Position numbers and translations under genes: made by a program | Assembly: GCF_001513745.1 (NCBI RefSeq) | Contig: NZ_CP013382.1 | Location: 248,001-312,000, forward strand | From: Burkholderia humptydooensis | GTDB taxonomy: Bacteria; Pseudomonadota; Gammaproteobacteria; Burkholderiales; Burkholderiaceae | Reading direction: 5' to 3' | Length of the DNA stretch: 64,000 bases | Shown here: positions 9,874 through 19,359 of the stretch, piece by piece | Layout: every line of letters begins with the position of its first letter | How positions within the stretch are numbered: the stretch's first letter is position 1 | The notes under the pieces: model-generated | What the model was told of the DNA's origin: nothing | What the model saw: the letters and a program-made list of their open reading frames with translations, nothing else | The model's database searches: none

Positions 9874-9947
9874 GAGAGTCTCCTAAATCTTGGTTGTTGT
9901 GCGCTCGGGCGCGCCGGGGGACGGCGCGACGCTGCGGCACGCGTTGC

Positions 9948-9963
9948 CGCAGGATTCGTGCCA
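9948..9963 (-). promoter_or_regulatory. Sigma-54 (-24/-12) promoter for the GntP transporter
   Basis: Read on the minus strand the site is TGGCACGAATCCTGCG. It matches the sigma-54 consensus TGGCACG-N4-TTGC except for the first T of the -12 box, and the GG and GC pairs are exactly spaced. It would give a start site near 9937 and a leader of about 64 bases. A sigma-54 activator gene lies divergently next to it, which supports the call. Confidence 0.75.
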
Positions 9964-10048
9964 TCCGCAGTGCGGCCGGGCGCGGCCGGCCACGTGAAAG
10001 GCAGCGCGCGGCGATGGGCGCGCCGGCTGCGTCCGATTCTACAGAAAA

Positions 10049-10066
10049 CGTCTCTTTGTGTAGACG
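10049..10066. promoter_or_regulatory. Palindrome, probable activator-binding site for the sigma-54 regulator
   Basis: CGTCT at 10049-10053 and AGACG at 10062-10066 form an inverted repeat around CTTTGTGT. It lies about 85 bases upstream of the -24 box of the GntP promoter and about 95 bases before the regulator gene, the usual place for an enhancer bound by a sigma-54 activator. Binding is inferred from position and symmetry only. Confidence 0.45.
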
Positions 10067-10159
10067 AAAGCCGCGCGCGATGCTCGCCGATTCGGGATCG
10101 GGCCTTTTATGACGGGCATTTGCCGGATGTCTCGCACATGAGATAATCCGTCTCGCCTT

Positions 10160-11713
<1,554 letters not shown>

Positions 11714-11791
11714 CGGGCAACGCGCGGGACGCATTCGCAGCGAACGTATCGATGCTCGCGCATGAGCGGGCGCATTCGCAGGAGGCTCGCG

Positions 11792-12376
11792 ATGAAGCGC
11801 ATCGGGTCCGCCGTATCGTGCGTGGCGTTCGCCGTCGCCGCGCATGCGTTTGCGCAGGATGCGACGTCGGTTGTGTCGCCGGTATTGCCCGTATTGCCTA
11901 TATTGCCCGCGTCGCCTGTGTCGTCTGCATCGCCCGCCTTGATCGAGCGACGCAATTGGTACGACGATCCTTTTTTTGCATTGTCGAATTCGATTGCCGA
12001 ATGTCCGATGCCGCTTGGTCCGTTGATGACGCGCGCGCAAATGGAGGATGACGCGCATTACCGCGTCGAGCGAGGAACGACTTGCTGGCTCGCGCATCGC
12101 TGCAGCAAACCGAATTCCTATTTATATGACAAGCCGATTGCCGAAGAGCTGAAAAAGCGATTTGCCGACAGCGGTCAGGCATTGGCCGGCACGAGCATCT
12201 GGATCACGATTCAGCGCCGCTTCGTTTATGCCGAAGGATGCGCGAGCGCATCCTTCGATCGCGACGCGCTGCGGCGACGGCTCGAGGCGCTGCCGGACGT
12301 CGAGCAAGTATTCATTCGGCTTACCGACAATCCGCACGGGCGTGCGCCCTACAAGACACTCGTTGCGCCCGATTGA
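11792..12376 (+). CDS. Secreted protein of unknown function with a repeat-coded Pro/Val/Ser segment
   Basis: 194 residues with a signal peptide (MKRIGSAVSCVAFAVAAHAF, cleavage after AFA). Next comes a segment of PVLP-like repeats coded by six 9-base units (11881-11934), then a globular part with four cysteines, including ECPM, TCWLAHRC and AEGC, that may form periplasmic disulfides. The C-terminal 60 residues (IWITIQRRFVYAEGC, ALPDVEQVFIRLTDNP) look like a BON-type or small alpha/beta fold, but I cannot name the family. The start at 11792 is chosen for its AGGAGG ribosome site and signal peptide. It is less GC-rich than its neighbours and precedes a lipoprotein gene. Confidence 0.65.
   Translation: MKRIGSAVSCVAFAVAAHAFAQDATSVVSPVLPVLPILPASPVSSASPALIERRNWYDDPFFALSNSIAECPMPLGPLMTRAQMEDDAHYRVERGTTCWLAHRCSKPNSYLYDKPIAEELKKRFADSGQALAGTSIWITIQRRFVYAEGCASASFDRDALRRRLEALPDVEQVFIRLTDNPHGRAPYKTLVAPD
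11881..11934 (+). repeat. Nine-base tandem repeats inside the secreted-protein gene
   Basis: Six degenerate copies of a GTATTGCCC-like unit code for the Pro/Val/Ser linker. Unit changes would keep the frame and alter the linker length. Confidence 0.6.
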
Positions 12377-12443
12377 CCCTTTGCGGCGTGCGTTGGCATA
12401 TACTCGCGTCGTCCAAGAAGAAAGCGGAGCGATAGGCAGATTT

Positions 12444-12731
12444 ATGAAACAGACGGGTGCGCCAGCGCCGGGGCAATGCGGCGCGTTCTTGCGGACGGGA
12501 TTTTTGATTGCTTTAATAGCGGGGCTTTCTGGCTGCGGGGGAAGCGCACCGCTGTTTACGTCGGACGGACGCGCGACCACGATGGTCCAGTGTCCGGAAG
12601 GCGGTGCTTGGGACACCTGCATTCAGAATGCGCGCGGCATTTGCGGCGGCGATTTCGATACGATCAGGCAATCGGTCGATAACGGCGTGCGAAACCTTCT
12701 CTTTGCATGCAAGGCTGGAAATGGCTTCTGA
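12444..12731 (+). CDS. Small predicted lipoprotein
   Basis: 95 residues. The N-terminal signal FLIALIAGLSGCGG has a lipobox LSGC followed by glycine, so the mature protein would start at a lipidated cysteine of about residue 32. The mature part is short and has four more cysteines (VQCPEGGAWDTCIQ, ARGICGG, LLFACK) likely to form two disulfides. The ATG at 12444 follows AAAGCGGAGCGATAGG. It lies 67 bases behind the secreted Cys-rich protein, so the two may be co-transcribed envelope proteins. Function unknown. Confidence 0.65.
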   Translation: MKQTGAPAPGQCGAFLRTGFLIALIAGLSGCGGSAPLFTSDGRATTMVQCPEGGAWDTCIQNARGICGGDFDTIRQSVDNGVRNLLFACKAGNGF

Positions 12732-12784
12732 GCACCGCTTGCGGGATATGAAAGCAATGCGAAAAATGTTCGATTGATCCTGAA

Positions 12785-12810
12785 TTGATTCATATACTTC
12801 CATCTATAAA
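12785..12810 (+). promoter_or_regulatory. Possible promoter of the H-NS-like gene
   Basis: The AT-rich stretch before the H-NS-like gene carries TTGATT at 12785-12790 and TATAAA at 12805-12810; using TAAATA at 12807 gives a 16-base spacer. It stands out from the GC-rich background, but no further support is visible. Confidence 0.3.
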
Positions 12811-12833
12811 TAACGAGACGGAGCTTCATCCAT

Positions 12834-13124
12834 ATGGCGACCTATAGGCAACTGACCGCACAGCTCGAAAAACTTCAGCAGAAAATCGACAAGGAACGCG
12901 AAAAAGCGATCGCGGACGCCATTGCCGACATCAAGGCGAAGATCGAGGAATACGACATCACGCCGGAAGAGCTGGGGTTCAGAAGCATCAAGGCGGCGGC
13001 GAAGCCGAAGCGCGTGCTGCCGCCGAAGTACCTCAATCCGAAAACGGGCGAGACCTGGAGCGGCCGCGGCCGCGCGCCGGCGTGGCTCGGCAAGAACCGC
13101 AACCGCTTCCTGATCAAGGACTGA
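12834..13124 (+). CDS. H-NS-family nucleoid protein
   Basis: 96 residues. Positions 1-50 form a charged coiled-coil oligomerisation helix (LTAQLEKLQQKIDKEREKAI), then the linker DITPEELGF. The C-terminal DNA-binding motif YLNPKTGETWSGRGRAPAWL carries the family core GRGRxPxWL, which inserts into the AT-rich minor groove. Length and order match the short H-NS-like proteins common in Burkholderia, which silence horizontally acquired or AT-rich DNA. It is monocistronic, with a promoter-like AT-rich upstream region and a strong terminator 33 bases after the stop. Confidence 0.9.
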   Translation: MATYRQLTAQLEKLQQKIDKEREKAIADAIADIKAKIEEYDITPEELGFRSIKAAAKPKRVLPPKYLNPKTGETWSGRGRAPAWLGKNRNRFLIKD

Positions 13125-13145
13125 TCCCGAAAAGCCTCACCTTTG
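13125..13145 (+). repeat. Interspersed repeat copy 1 (TCCCGnnAnnCTCACC)
   Basis: TCCCGAAAAGCCTCACCTTT begins at the base immediately after the stop codon of the H-NS-like gene. The same motif recurs at 13438 and 13460 and, inverted, near 17000. Confidence 0.5.
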
Positions 13146-13157
13146 GCGCCTTGAACG

Positions 13158-13200
13158 ACGGTGCGAGCGGCAAGTCTGCCATTCGCGCCGTTTTGTTTTC
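13158..13200 (+). terminator. Rho-independent terminator of the H-NS-like gene
   Basis: A 15-base stem (13158-13172 with 13177-13191) pairs at 14 positions, two of them G-U, around the 4-base loop AGTC. It is followed by TTTGTTTTC. Stem, loop and T-tract make this the clearest intrinsic terminator in the window. Confidence 0.85.
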
Positions 13201-14396
13201 GGCCACAGGATTGTTTGCTCCACGGTGTTTCACGGCGCCCGTGAGATTTCGCGACGCAGAGGGTTACGTGTCGATTCGGCGATGAAACCCATGTGTTTAG
13301 CCGGATATTGCGTGATTTGATTGTCGATTCGAACTTGTCGAATCGATAAAGATGTTTCACGCCGCCTCGTACATCCGGGATGCCGTTTGCGGTTTTGTCG
13401 GTTTCGCTTTGCGATTTCGCCGCGGCTCAATATCCAATCCCGAACATCCTCACCTTGGCTCCCGGAAACGCTCACCTTTGACGGTGCGAAGCGAGTGTCA
13501 TACCGGCGCTTTCGGCATGCCGTTTCGCATTCGATCCGGGCGACGGCGCGCGTTTCAACCGCAGCACGGGAGAAGCGGCGACATGCCGATAAGGCGAGAC
13601 AACGCCATTCGTCTGTTCTGATTCGCCAATCGGCAGGCGGAAATGGACAACGCATTTGGACGGCGGGAGGCCGCGTAGGCGACATTTCCGGGATGGCCTT
13701 CTCATTCGAGCGGCAATCGAAACGAGCCGCACGGCAGCCGGCACGAATGAAAAACGACCGTTGTCCGCCGGAAAAGCGTTTCCCGGCCACTTGCAATGCC
13801 GGCTCGCGCATTTTGCATTCGTCGTAAAGCGCGGCTGTAGGCGGATCGCAAGCGGCGCGTCGTCGCGCGGCCGCGATCGCAGGTTCGCTCGACGCGCGCG
13901 ACAGGCGGCTCCGTTGTCTTCGTATTTGACCGCGACCGCGCGGTGGAATTGAACGTTGAATTCGATCCCAATCGAATGGCGGGCCGCGCCGTTCGATTGA
14001 TTGCGCGGCGATTGTCCGCTATTCGGCAATGCATCAAATTTGTCGGCCCGGCGTTGCCGACGTTTGATCCGGATGGATCGAATTTTCGAGGCGGTCGTTT
14101 CAAAACGGATGAATCGGGCTTTGAATGTTGCGCAGCGAGACATTCCGATCCGCGGGACTTGATAGCGACGCGCGAGCCGTTTCCGGAAGCGGGTGCCGCA
14201 ACCGGCCTCGGGAAGCGCCTTGCTCGGTGGCGGCGAAGTGTTTGCGTCGATGATGCCGATGCTTGCGCGACTCGGCGATTCGGCCGAACGGCATATAGGC
14301 GGCGCTCGACGCTTCGCCTATCCTATGGGCACTCGGGCTCGGTCCGGCAGGGCCGCGCTTCGATCGCCGTCGCTCAATCCTTTCAGCGGAGTCGCC
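13201..14396. other. About 1.2 kb without a recognisable gene
   Basis: Between the terminator and the acetyltransferase gene, no frame gives a protein with family resemblance, Burkholderia-like codon use or a good ribosome site. Base composition is lower in GC than the flanks in places (for example 13300-13440 and 13930-14110). The only structure found is the tandem pair of the interspersed repeat at 13438-13481. It may hold decayed genes or unrecognised RNA. Confidence 0.5.
13438..13481 (+). repeat. Interspersed repeat copies 2 and 3, tandem
   Basis: TCCCGAACATCCTCACCTT starts at 13438 and TCCCGGAAACGCTCACCTTT at 13460, giving a 22-base period. Both share the TCCCGnnAnnCTCACCTT core with the copy directly after the H-NS-like gene. 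Confidence 0.55.
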
Positions 14397-16760
14397 GTGA
14401 CCGTTCGCAATCTCGATGCGTTGTTCCATCCGACATCCGTTGCCGTCGTCGGCGCTTCGCCGCGCCCGGGCAGCGTCGGCGCGATGGTTTGGGCGTGCGT
14501 GCTCGACGGCCGGTTCGGCGGGGCGATCTGGCCCGTCAACCCGAAGTACGGCGAACTGAACGGCCACAAGGTTTACCCATATGTCGACCAGTTGCCGAGC
14601 GCGCCGTCGGTCGCACTCGTGTGCACGCCGCCCGCGACGTGGCCCGGCATCGTGCGCAAGCTGGGCGGCCTGGGCGTTCGTGCGGCGATCATCGTCGGCG
14701 AAGCCCGTTCGAGCGCCGATCAGGTCGCGCTCGAACGGGCGCTCGCCGCGGCGAAGCCGTATCTGCTACGCCTCGTCGGGCCGGGCAGCCTGGGCGTCGT
14801 GTCGCCCGCGCTGAACGCGCATTTCGGCGCGCCGGCATGCATCGTCAAGGCGGGCGGCGTCGCGTGGGTGTCGCAATCGAATGCGCTGACGAACGCGGTG
14901 CTCGGATGGGCGCATGCGCGCGGGCTCGGCTTTTCTCATGCGGTCGCGCTCGGCGGCGAAGCGGACGTCGACGCGGCCGATGTGCTCGACTACCTCGCGA
15001 GCGATGCCGCGACGCGTGCGATCCTGCTCGAGCTCGACACGGTGAAGTCTGCGCGCAAGTTCATGTCGGCCGCGCGCGCGGCGGCGCGCAACAAGCCGGT
15101 GCTTGCGTTGCGCGCAGGGCGCGGCGATTCGGGCGATCTGCTCTATACGGCCGCGTTTCAGCGCGCGGGGATGGTGCGCGTCGACGCGCTCGACGATCTC
15201 CTCGACGAGATCGAGACGCTCGGCGTCGGTCGGACAGCCGCGGCGAGCGGCGCGGCGACGCTCGTGACGAGCGACAGGGGTGTCGCGAAGCTGGCCGTCG
15301 ATGCGCTCGCGGCGGCGGGAGAGACGCTTGCGCAATGGCCGCAGGCGGCCGTCGACGAGGTCGGTGGCGCGCTGCCCGCGGGAATCGTCGCCGGCAATCC
15401 GTTGCTGCTCGGCGACGACGCGCGTCCCGAATATTTCGGCGCGGCGCTGAAGGCGCTCGCGCAGCATCCGCCGACAGGCGCCGTGTTCGTGGTTCATGCG
15501 ACGTCGCATAGCGCGCCTGTCGGCGACGTTGCGCGCGTGCTGATCGAATCGCGCAAGTTCGCGCGTCGCGGCATGCTCGCGTGCTTCTTCGGCGGCGTCG
15601 ATGCCGCGACGCGCGACGCATTGCACGAGCACGGCATCCCCGTATATACGACGCCGCAGCGTCTCGCGCGCGCGCATGCGCGCCTCGTCGATTATCAACT
15701 GGGCCGAGAACTGTTGATGCAGACGCCGGAGGGCACGCCGCCGCAACCGCCGGCGTCGATCTCGGCTGCGCAGCACGCGGCGCGCGCAGCGCTCGCACAG
15801 GGGCGCGACGCGTTCGAAGGCGAGGCGGCGCTCGAATGGCTGGCCGGCTTCGGCATCGAGCGCGCAACCGATGCGGACGTCGACGTCGGCGATACGATCG
15901 TCGACATCACGGTCGGGATGTACGACGACCAGAACTTCGGGCCGGTATTCCGCTATTCGGTGCCGCCGGCGGACGGCGTTTCCGCGCCGTTCGTCGTCTA
16001 CGGGCTGCCGCCTTTCAATACCGTGCTCGCGCGCGCGGTCGTCGCGCGGTCGCCGTATGCGCGCCGCGCGCCGCCCGAGCCGCTGCTGCACGCACTGACC
16101 GCGCTTTCGCAGGCAGTGTGCGAGGTGCGCGAAATCGTCGAGATGTCGCTCGTGCTGCGCGTGCGTCCCGCGCGCGTCGTCGCGTTCGGGCCGCACATCG
16201 GGCTCGCGACGGGGCGCAGCCGGCTCGCGATCGTTCCATATCCGCGCTATCTCGAGCAGAAGCTCGACTGGCGTGGAGAGCGCATCACGGTGCGTCCGAT
16301 TCGCCCCGAGGACGAGGCCGCGCATCGCGAGTTGCTGAGCGCGATGACACCGGACGATTTACGGATGCGTTTCTTCGGGGCGATACGCAACTTCGACCAT
16401 TCGCAGATCGCGCGGATGACGCAAATCGATTACGACCGAGAGATGGCGCTGATCGCGACGCTCGACGATGCCGACGGCCGCGCGCATACGCTCGGCGCGG
16501 TGCGGGCAGTGACCGATCCGGACAACGAAGCGACGGAGTTCGCGATCGCGGTGCGGCCTGATCAAAAGGGCAAGGGGCTTGGGCGAATGCTGATGACGCG
16601 CATCATCGAATACGCGCGCTCGCGCGGAACCGCGTGGATGGTCGGCGAGGCGCTGCGTGAGAATGCGGCGATGATCTCGCTCGCGAAAGACAGTGGTTTC
16701 ATGGTGTCGTCGACCGAGGAACCGGGGGTGGTCGCGTTCAGGTTGAAGTTGCAGCCATGA
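14397..16760 (+). CDS. Pat-like protein acetyltransferase (degenerate acyl-CoA synthetase fused to GNAT domain)
   Basis: 787 residues from the GTG at 14397, which follows GCGGAG; the frame is open further upstream without homology. Domains: CoA-binding (about 5-130; VAVVGASPRPGSVG), succinyl-CoA ligase-like (140-440), a shortened ATP-grasp region (about 470-620) and a C-terminal GNAT acetyltransferase (about 625-785) with the acetyl-CoA loop RPDQKGKGLGRM. The ATP-grasp part seems to lack its central Lys-containing segment, since FGIERATDADVDVG runs almost directly into IVDITVGMYDDQNFGPV. The synthetase half is therefore probably regulatory. Pat enzymes acetylate lysines of acyl-CoA synthetases such as Acs and PrpE; that role here is by family only. 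Confidence 0.85.
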   Translation: MTVRNLDALFHPTSVAVVGASPRPGSVGAMVWACVLDGRFGGAIWPVNPKYGELNGHKVYPYVDQLPSAPSVALVCTPPATWPGIVRKLGGLGVRAAIIVGEARSSADQVALERALAAAKPYLLRLVGPGSLGVVSPALNAHFGAPACIVKAGGVAWVSQSNALTNAVLGWAHARGLGFSHAVALGGEADVDAADVLDYLASDAATRAILLELDTVKSARKFMSAARAAARNKPVLALRAGRGDSGDLLYTAAFQRAGMVRVDALDDLLDEIETLGVGRTAAASGAATLVTSDRGVAKLAVDALAAAGETLAQWPQAAVDEVGGALPAGIVAGNPLLLGDDARPEYFGAALKALAQHPPTGAVFVVHATSHSAPVGDVARVLIESRKFARRGMLACFFGGVDAATRDALHEHGIPVYTTPQRLARAHARLVDYQLGRELLMQTPEGTPPQPPASISAAQHAARAALAQGRDAFEGEAALEWLAGFGIERATDADVDVGDTIVDITVGMYDDQNFGPVFRYSVPPADGVSAPFVVYGLPPFNTVLARAVVARSPYARRAPPEPLLHALTALSQAVCEVREIVEMSLVLRVRPARVVAFGPHIGLATGRSRLAIVPYPRYLEQKLDWRGERITVRPIRPEDEAAHRELLSAMTPDDLRMRFFGAIRNFDHSQIARMTQIDYDREMALIATLDDADGRAHTLGAVRAVTDPDNEATEFAIAVRPDQKGKGLGRMLMTRIIEYARSRGTAWMVGEALRENAAMISLAKDSGFMVSSTEEPGVVAFRLKLQP

Positions 16761-17203
16761 GACGCCGCCGCGGCATCGGGCGTCGGACGCGTGTGATCGG
16801 CGCAAGGGGCTGGCAGTCGCCGTGGTGCGGGGGCGATGGGGCGGGCAATTCGAAATCCGATGCGCGGTGTGTCGCCGGCGCTTCGGAGATTGCGGAAAGC
16901 GTTGAAGGCGTCAACATCGCTGACTGCTGGCAACGGTTTTGACATCCTGACGATCATCGCCGCCATCGGTGCCATCACCGCCGATTCCGGACGGTGAGGT
17001 TTTACGGGAAACGAATTCGGGCGAAGGTGAGCGTCTTCGGGAGGCGGCCGGGCGGAACGAAACGCAGCGCGCGTGGCTTGTCGCCGATCGCATCGGGGTG
17101 TCGACGCATCGGTTGGCACCTGCAAACATGTGCCAGCCGACCCGCCGACCTGACAATACACCGCCTCACCGCCCGCGAACCCGAATCCGCCTCGCGAACC
17201 GAA
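16761..17203. other. Gene-free gap with two inverted repeat copies
   Basis: 443 bases after the acetyltransferase. No coding frame is convincing. The only recognisable content is two copies of the interspersed repeat on the minus strand near 16993-17042. Confidence 0.5.
16993..17042 (-). repeat. Interspersed repeat copies 4 and 5, inverted
   Basis: Read on the minus strand, TCCCGAAGACGCTCACCTTC starts at 17042 and TCCCGTAAAACCTCACCGT at 17009. Both fit the TCCCGnnAnnCTCACC core found on the plus strand at 13125, 13438 and 13460. Confidence 0.5.
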
Positions 17204-17755
17204 TCACGCAGCGAGCTTCACCGCAGCCTCGTCCACATGCTTGCGCGAGATCGCGAGCTCGTCGAGCAGCGTGTCCGCGTAGACCGCGCCCGTCTCGCGT
17301 TCGAGACGCGCCACCGTCAGCGCGCAGCGCGCGGTGTCCTTCGGCATCGCAATGAAGCGCTTGATCGATTCGCCCGCCTTGAACGCGTCGAAGAGCGGCA
17401 GCCGCACTTCGTCCGGCAGCGTCTTCGTCCATTGGTACGGCTTGCCGTTGAACGTCAGGGAAGGCGGCAGCGAGCGCTCCTTCTTGCCCGCCGCGATCAG
17501 GCCGTACGTGCGCGCGGCTTCGCCGATCTGCTCGGGAGAGAAGAGCTCGTCGGGCGTGATGTCGAATTGCGCGATGTACGCTTCGATCGCCCGCATCGCG
17601 GATGCGCGATCGTCGCGCTTCTTCTGCGCGCGCGCGACGATGTCGCGCAACTCGTCGGCCTCTTCAGGCGTGATCGTGAAGCTTGCCTGCTTCTGCTGAA
17701 GTTCGGAGAAACGTTGGAATTCGAGATCGGTCAGAAGTTTGGCCATGACATCCAT
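17204..17755 (-). CDS. Conserved-looking protein of unknown function
   Basis: 183 residues, no signal or membrane helix. The N-terminal half is helical and highly charged (LQQKQASFTITPEEADEL, RAQKKRDDRA), and contains FDITPDELFSPEQIG, which resembles the linker DITPEELGF of the H-NS-like protein at 12834. No GRGRxPxWL DNA-binding motif follows; instead there is a segment LPPSLTFNGKPYQWTKTLP and a helical C-terminus. The start may be the Met at 17755 or at 17746; neither has a strong ribosome site. Codon use is typical of the genome. I do not recognise the family; a DNA-associated role is only a guess. Confidence 0.65.
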   Translation of the reverse strand: MDVMAKLLTDLEFQRFSELQQKQASFTITPEEADELRDIVARAQKKRDDRASAMRAIEAYIAQFDITPDELFSPEQIGEAARTYGLIAAGKKERSLPPSLTFNGKPYQWTKTLPDEVRLPLFDAFKAGESIKRFIAMPKDTARCALTVARLERETGAVYADTLLDELAISRKHVDEAAVKLAA

Positions 17756-17886
17756 GAGGCGCCCGCCATCGGCGAAGACGGCAGGCGGTGTTTTGAAGGG
17801 GGCGCTATTTTAGCGTAGCGCCGCGCGCGCAGCCGATTCGGCACACAGCACGCGCCGGACAAGTGCCGGGCGAGCGCCCGCGCGCG

Positions 17887-19290
17887 TCACGGCGCATGCG
17901 CGAGCAGTTGCTCGACCTCGCGCGCGATCGCGAGCAGGCGTCGGTCGTTGCCCGCCGGCCCTTCGAGCATCAAGCCCACGGGCACGCCGGTGTGTTTCGA
18001 CACGCCCGCCGGAATCGATACCGACGGCACGCCGCCGAGCGTCGCCGGCCCGGTCTGACGGATCACGCGCGCGAACAGCGCGTAGGCGGCGTCGGAAGGA
18101 AGATCGTGCCCGCTGTCGGCGACGAGCGGCGCTTCGCATTGAACGGTCGGCAGAGCGATGCAATCGACGCCTGTTCGATGGAACGCCTGGTCGTACCAGC
18201 GCACGCTGCTTTGCAGCACGTCCATCGCGGCCGCATACACATCGCTCGACGGCGGCGCGTCGATCAGCATGCGGAAAATGTGCCGTACATCGTCGCTGCC
18301 GAGCCGGGCGACGAACTCCGCGAACGGCAGAGCGAGCCGCTCGGCGCTGAAGCGCTGCCAGTACGCGAGCGCCTCGAACCCGCCGATCGGGAAGCCGCAA
18401 GCTTCGTCCGCTTCGTGCAGCGCGCGGGCGGCGAGCGGGATCAGCCGCGCGCCCGCGTCCGTCAGCGCGGCGAGCGCGCGCTCGGTCAGCTCCGCGACGG
18501 CCAGATCGAGTCCATCGAAGTAGGGCGCATCCGGCACGCCGATCCGCAATCCGGCGAGCGCGACCGGCGCGGGCTCGGTGGCATCGCCCGTCAGCACGGC
18601 GTCGAGCAGCAGCAGATCGTCGATGCAGTGCGCGATGGGGCCGACTGTATCGCGCGTCGGCGATAGCGCGAGCACGCCTTCCGTCGAGTAGCGGCGCGGC
18701 GTCGGCCGCAGGCCGGCGACGCCGCAGAATGCGGCCGGGATCCGCACCGAGCCGCCCGTGTCGGTGCCGAGACCGAACGGAATGCCCGCCGCAACCGCGC
18801 ATGCCGTGCCGCCGCTCGAGCCGCCCGCGATTCGCGCCGGGTCGTGCGGATTGCGGACCGCGCCGAAGTGGCCGTTCGCGCTCGTGATGCCGAACGCGAG
18901 CTCGTGCATGTTCGCCTTGCCTAGCGGCACGGCGCCCGCGTCGAGCAACTGCTGGACGGCCGTCGCATTGCGCGTCGCGCTGAAGCCGAGCAGCGCGGGG
19001 CTCGCCGCGTGCGTCGGCATGTCGGCTGTGAAGAGGTTGTCCTTGATGACGAACGGCACGCCCGCGAGCGGCAGCCTGCGGCCGCCCGCGATCTGCGCGT
19101 CGATGCGGGCGGCGGCCTGGCGCGCGATCTCCGGCGTGACGTGCGTCATTGCCGCGAGCGGCTCGGCGAGCGCGAGGCGTTCGAGCGCCGCCTCGGCGTG
19201 CTCGAGCGCGCGCGCTCGTCCGCCGTTCACGGCATTCGCGACTGCCCGCACGCTCGCGGGCCGGACGCAGGTTTTTCGATGCGACGTCAT
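17887..19290 (-). CDS. Amidase signature family hydrolase
   Basis: 467 residues. The Ser-cisSer-Lys triad is complete: Lys in PFVIKDNLF, the cis-Ser in GGSSGGTACAV, and the nucleophile Ser in GTDTGGSVRIPA. Sequence features are closest to indoleacetamide or mandelamide hydrolases, which release ammonia from aryl amides, but the substrate is not fixed by sequence. It lies 69 bases downstream of the IclR gene on the same strand and opposite an FAA hydrolase, so it may feed a small catabolic pathway for an amide of an aromatic or keto acid. Confidence 0.85.
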   Translation of the reverse strand: MTSHRKTCVRPASVRAVANAVNGGRARALEHAEAALERLALAEPLAAMTHVTPEIARQAAARIDAQIAGGRRLPLAGVPFVIKDNLFTADMPTHAASPALLGFSATRNATAVQQLLDAGAVPLGKANMHELAFGITSANGHFGAVRNPHDPARIAGGSSGGTACAVAAGIPFGLGTDTGGSVRIPAAFCGVAGLRPTPRRYSTEGVLALSPTRDTVGPIAHCIDDLLLLDAVLTGDATEPAPVALAGLRIGVPDAPYFDGLDLAVAELTERALAALTDAGARLIPLAARALHEADEACGFPIGGFEALAYWQRFSAERLALPFAEFVARLGSDDVRHIFRMLIDAPPSSDVYAAAMDVLQSSVRWYDQAFHRTGVDCIALPTVQCEAPLVADSGHDLPSDAAYALFARVIRQTGPATLGGVPSVSIPAGVSKHTGVPVGLMLEGPAGNDRRLLAIAREVEQLLAHAP

Positions 19291-19359
19291 TGGTCTGTCT
19301 CCTTGTGCAGCACGCCGCGACGTGCGGCGCGCGTCATCGTTTCGGTCGGATCGGGAACG

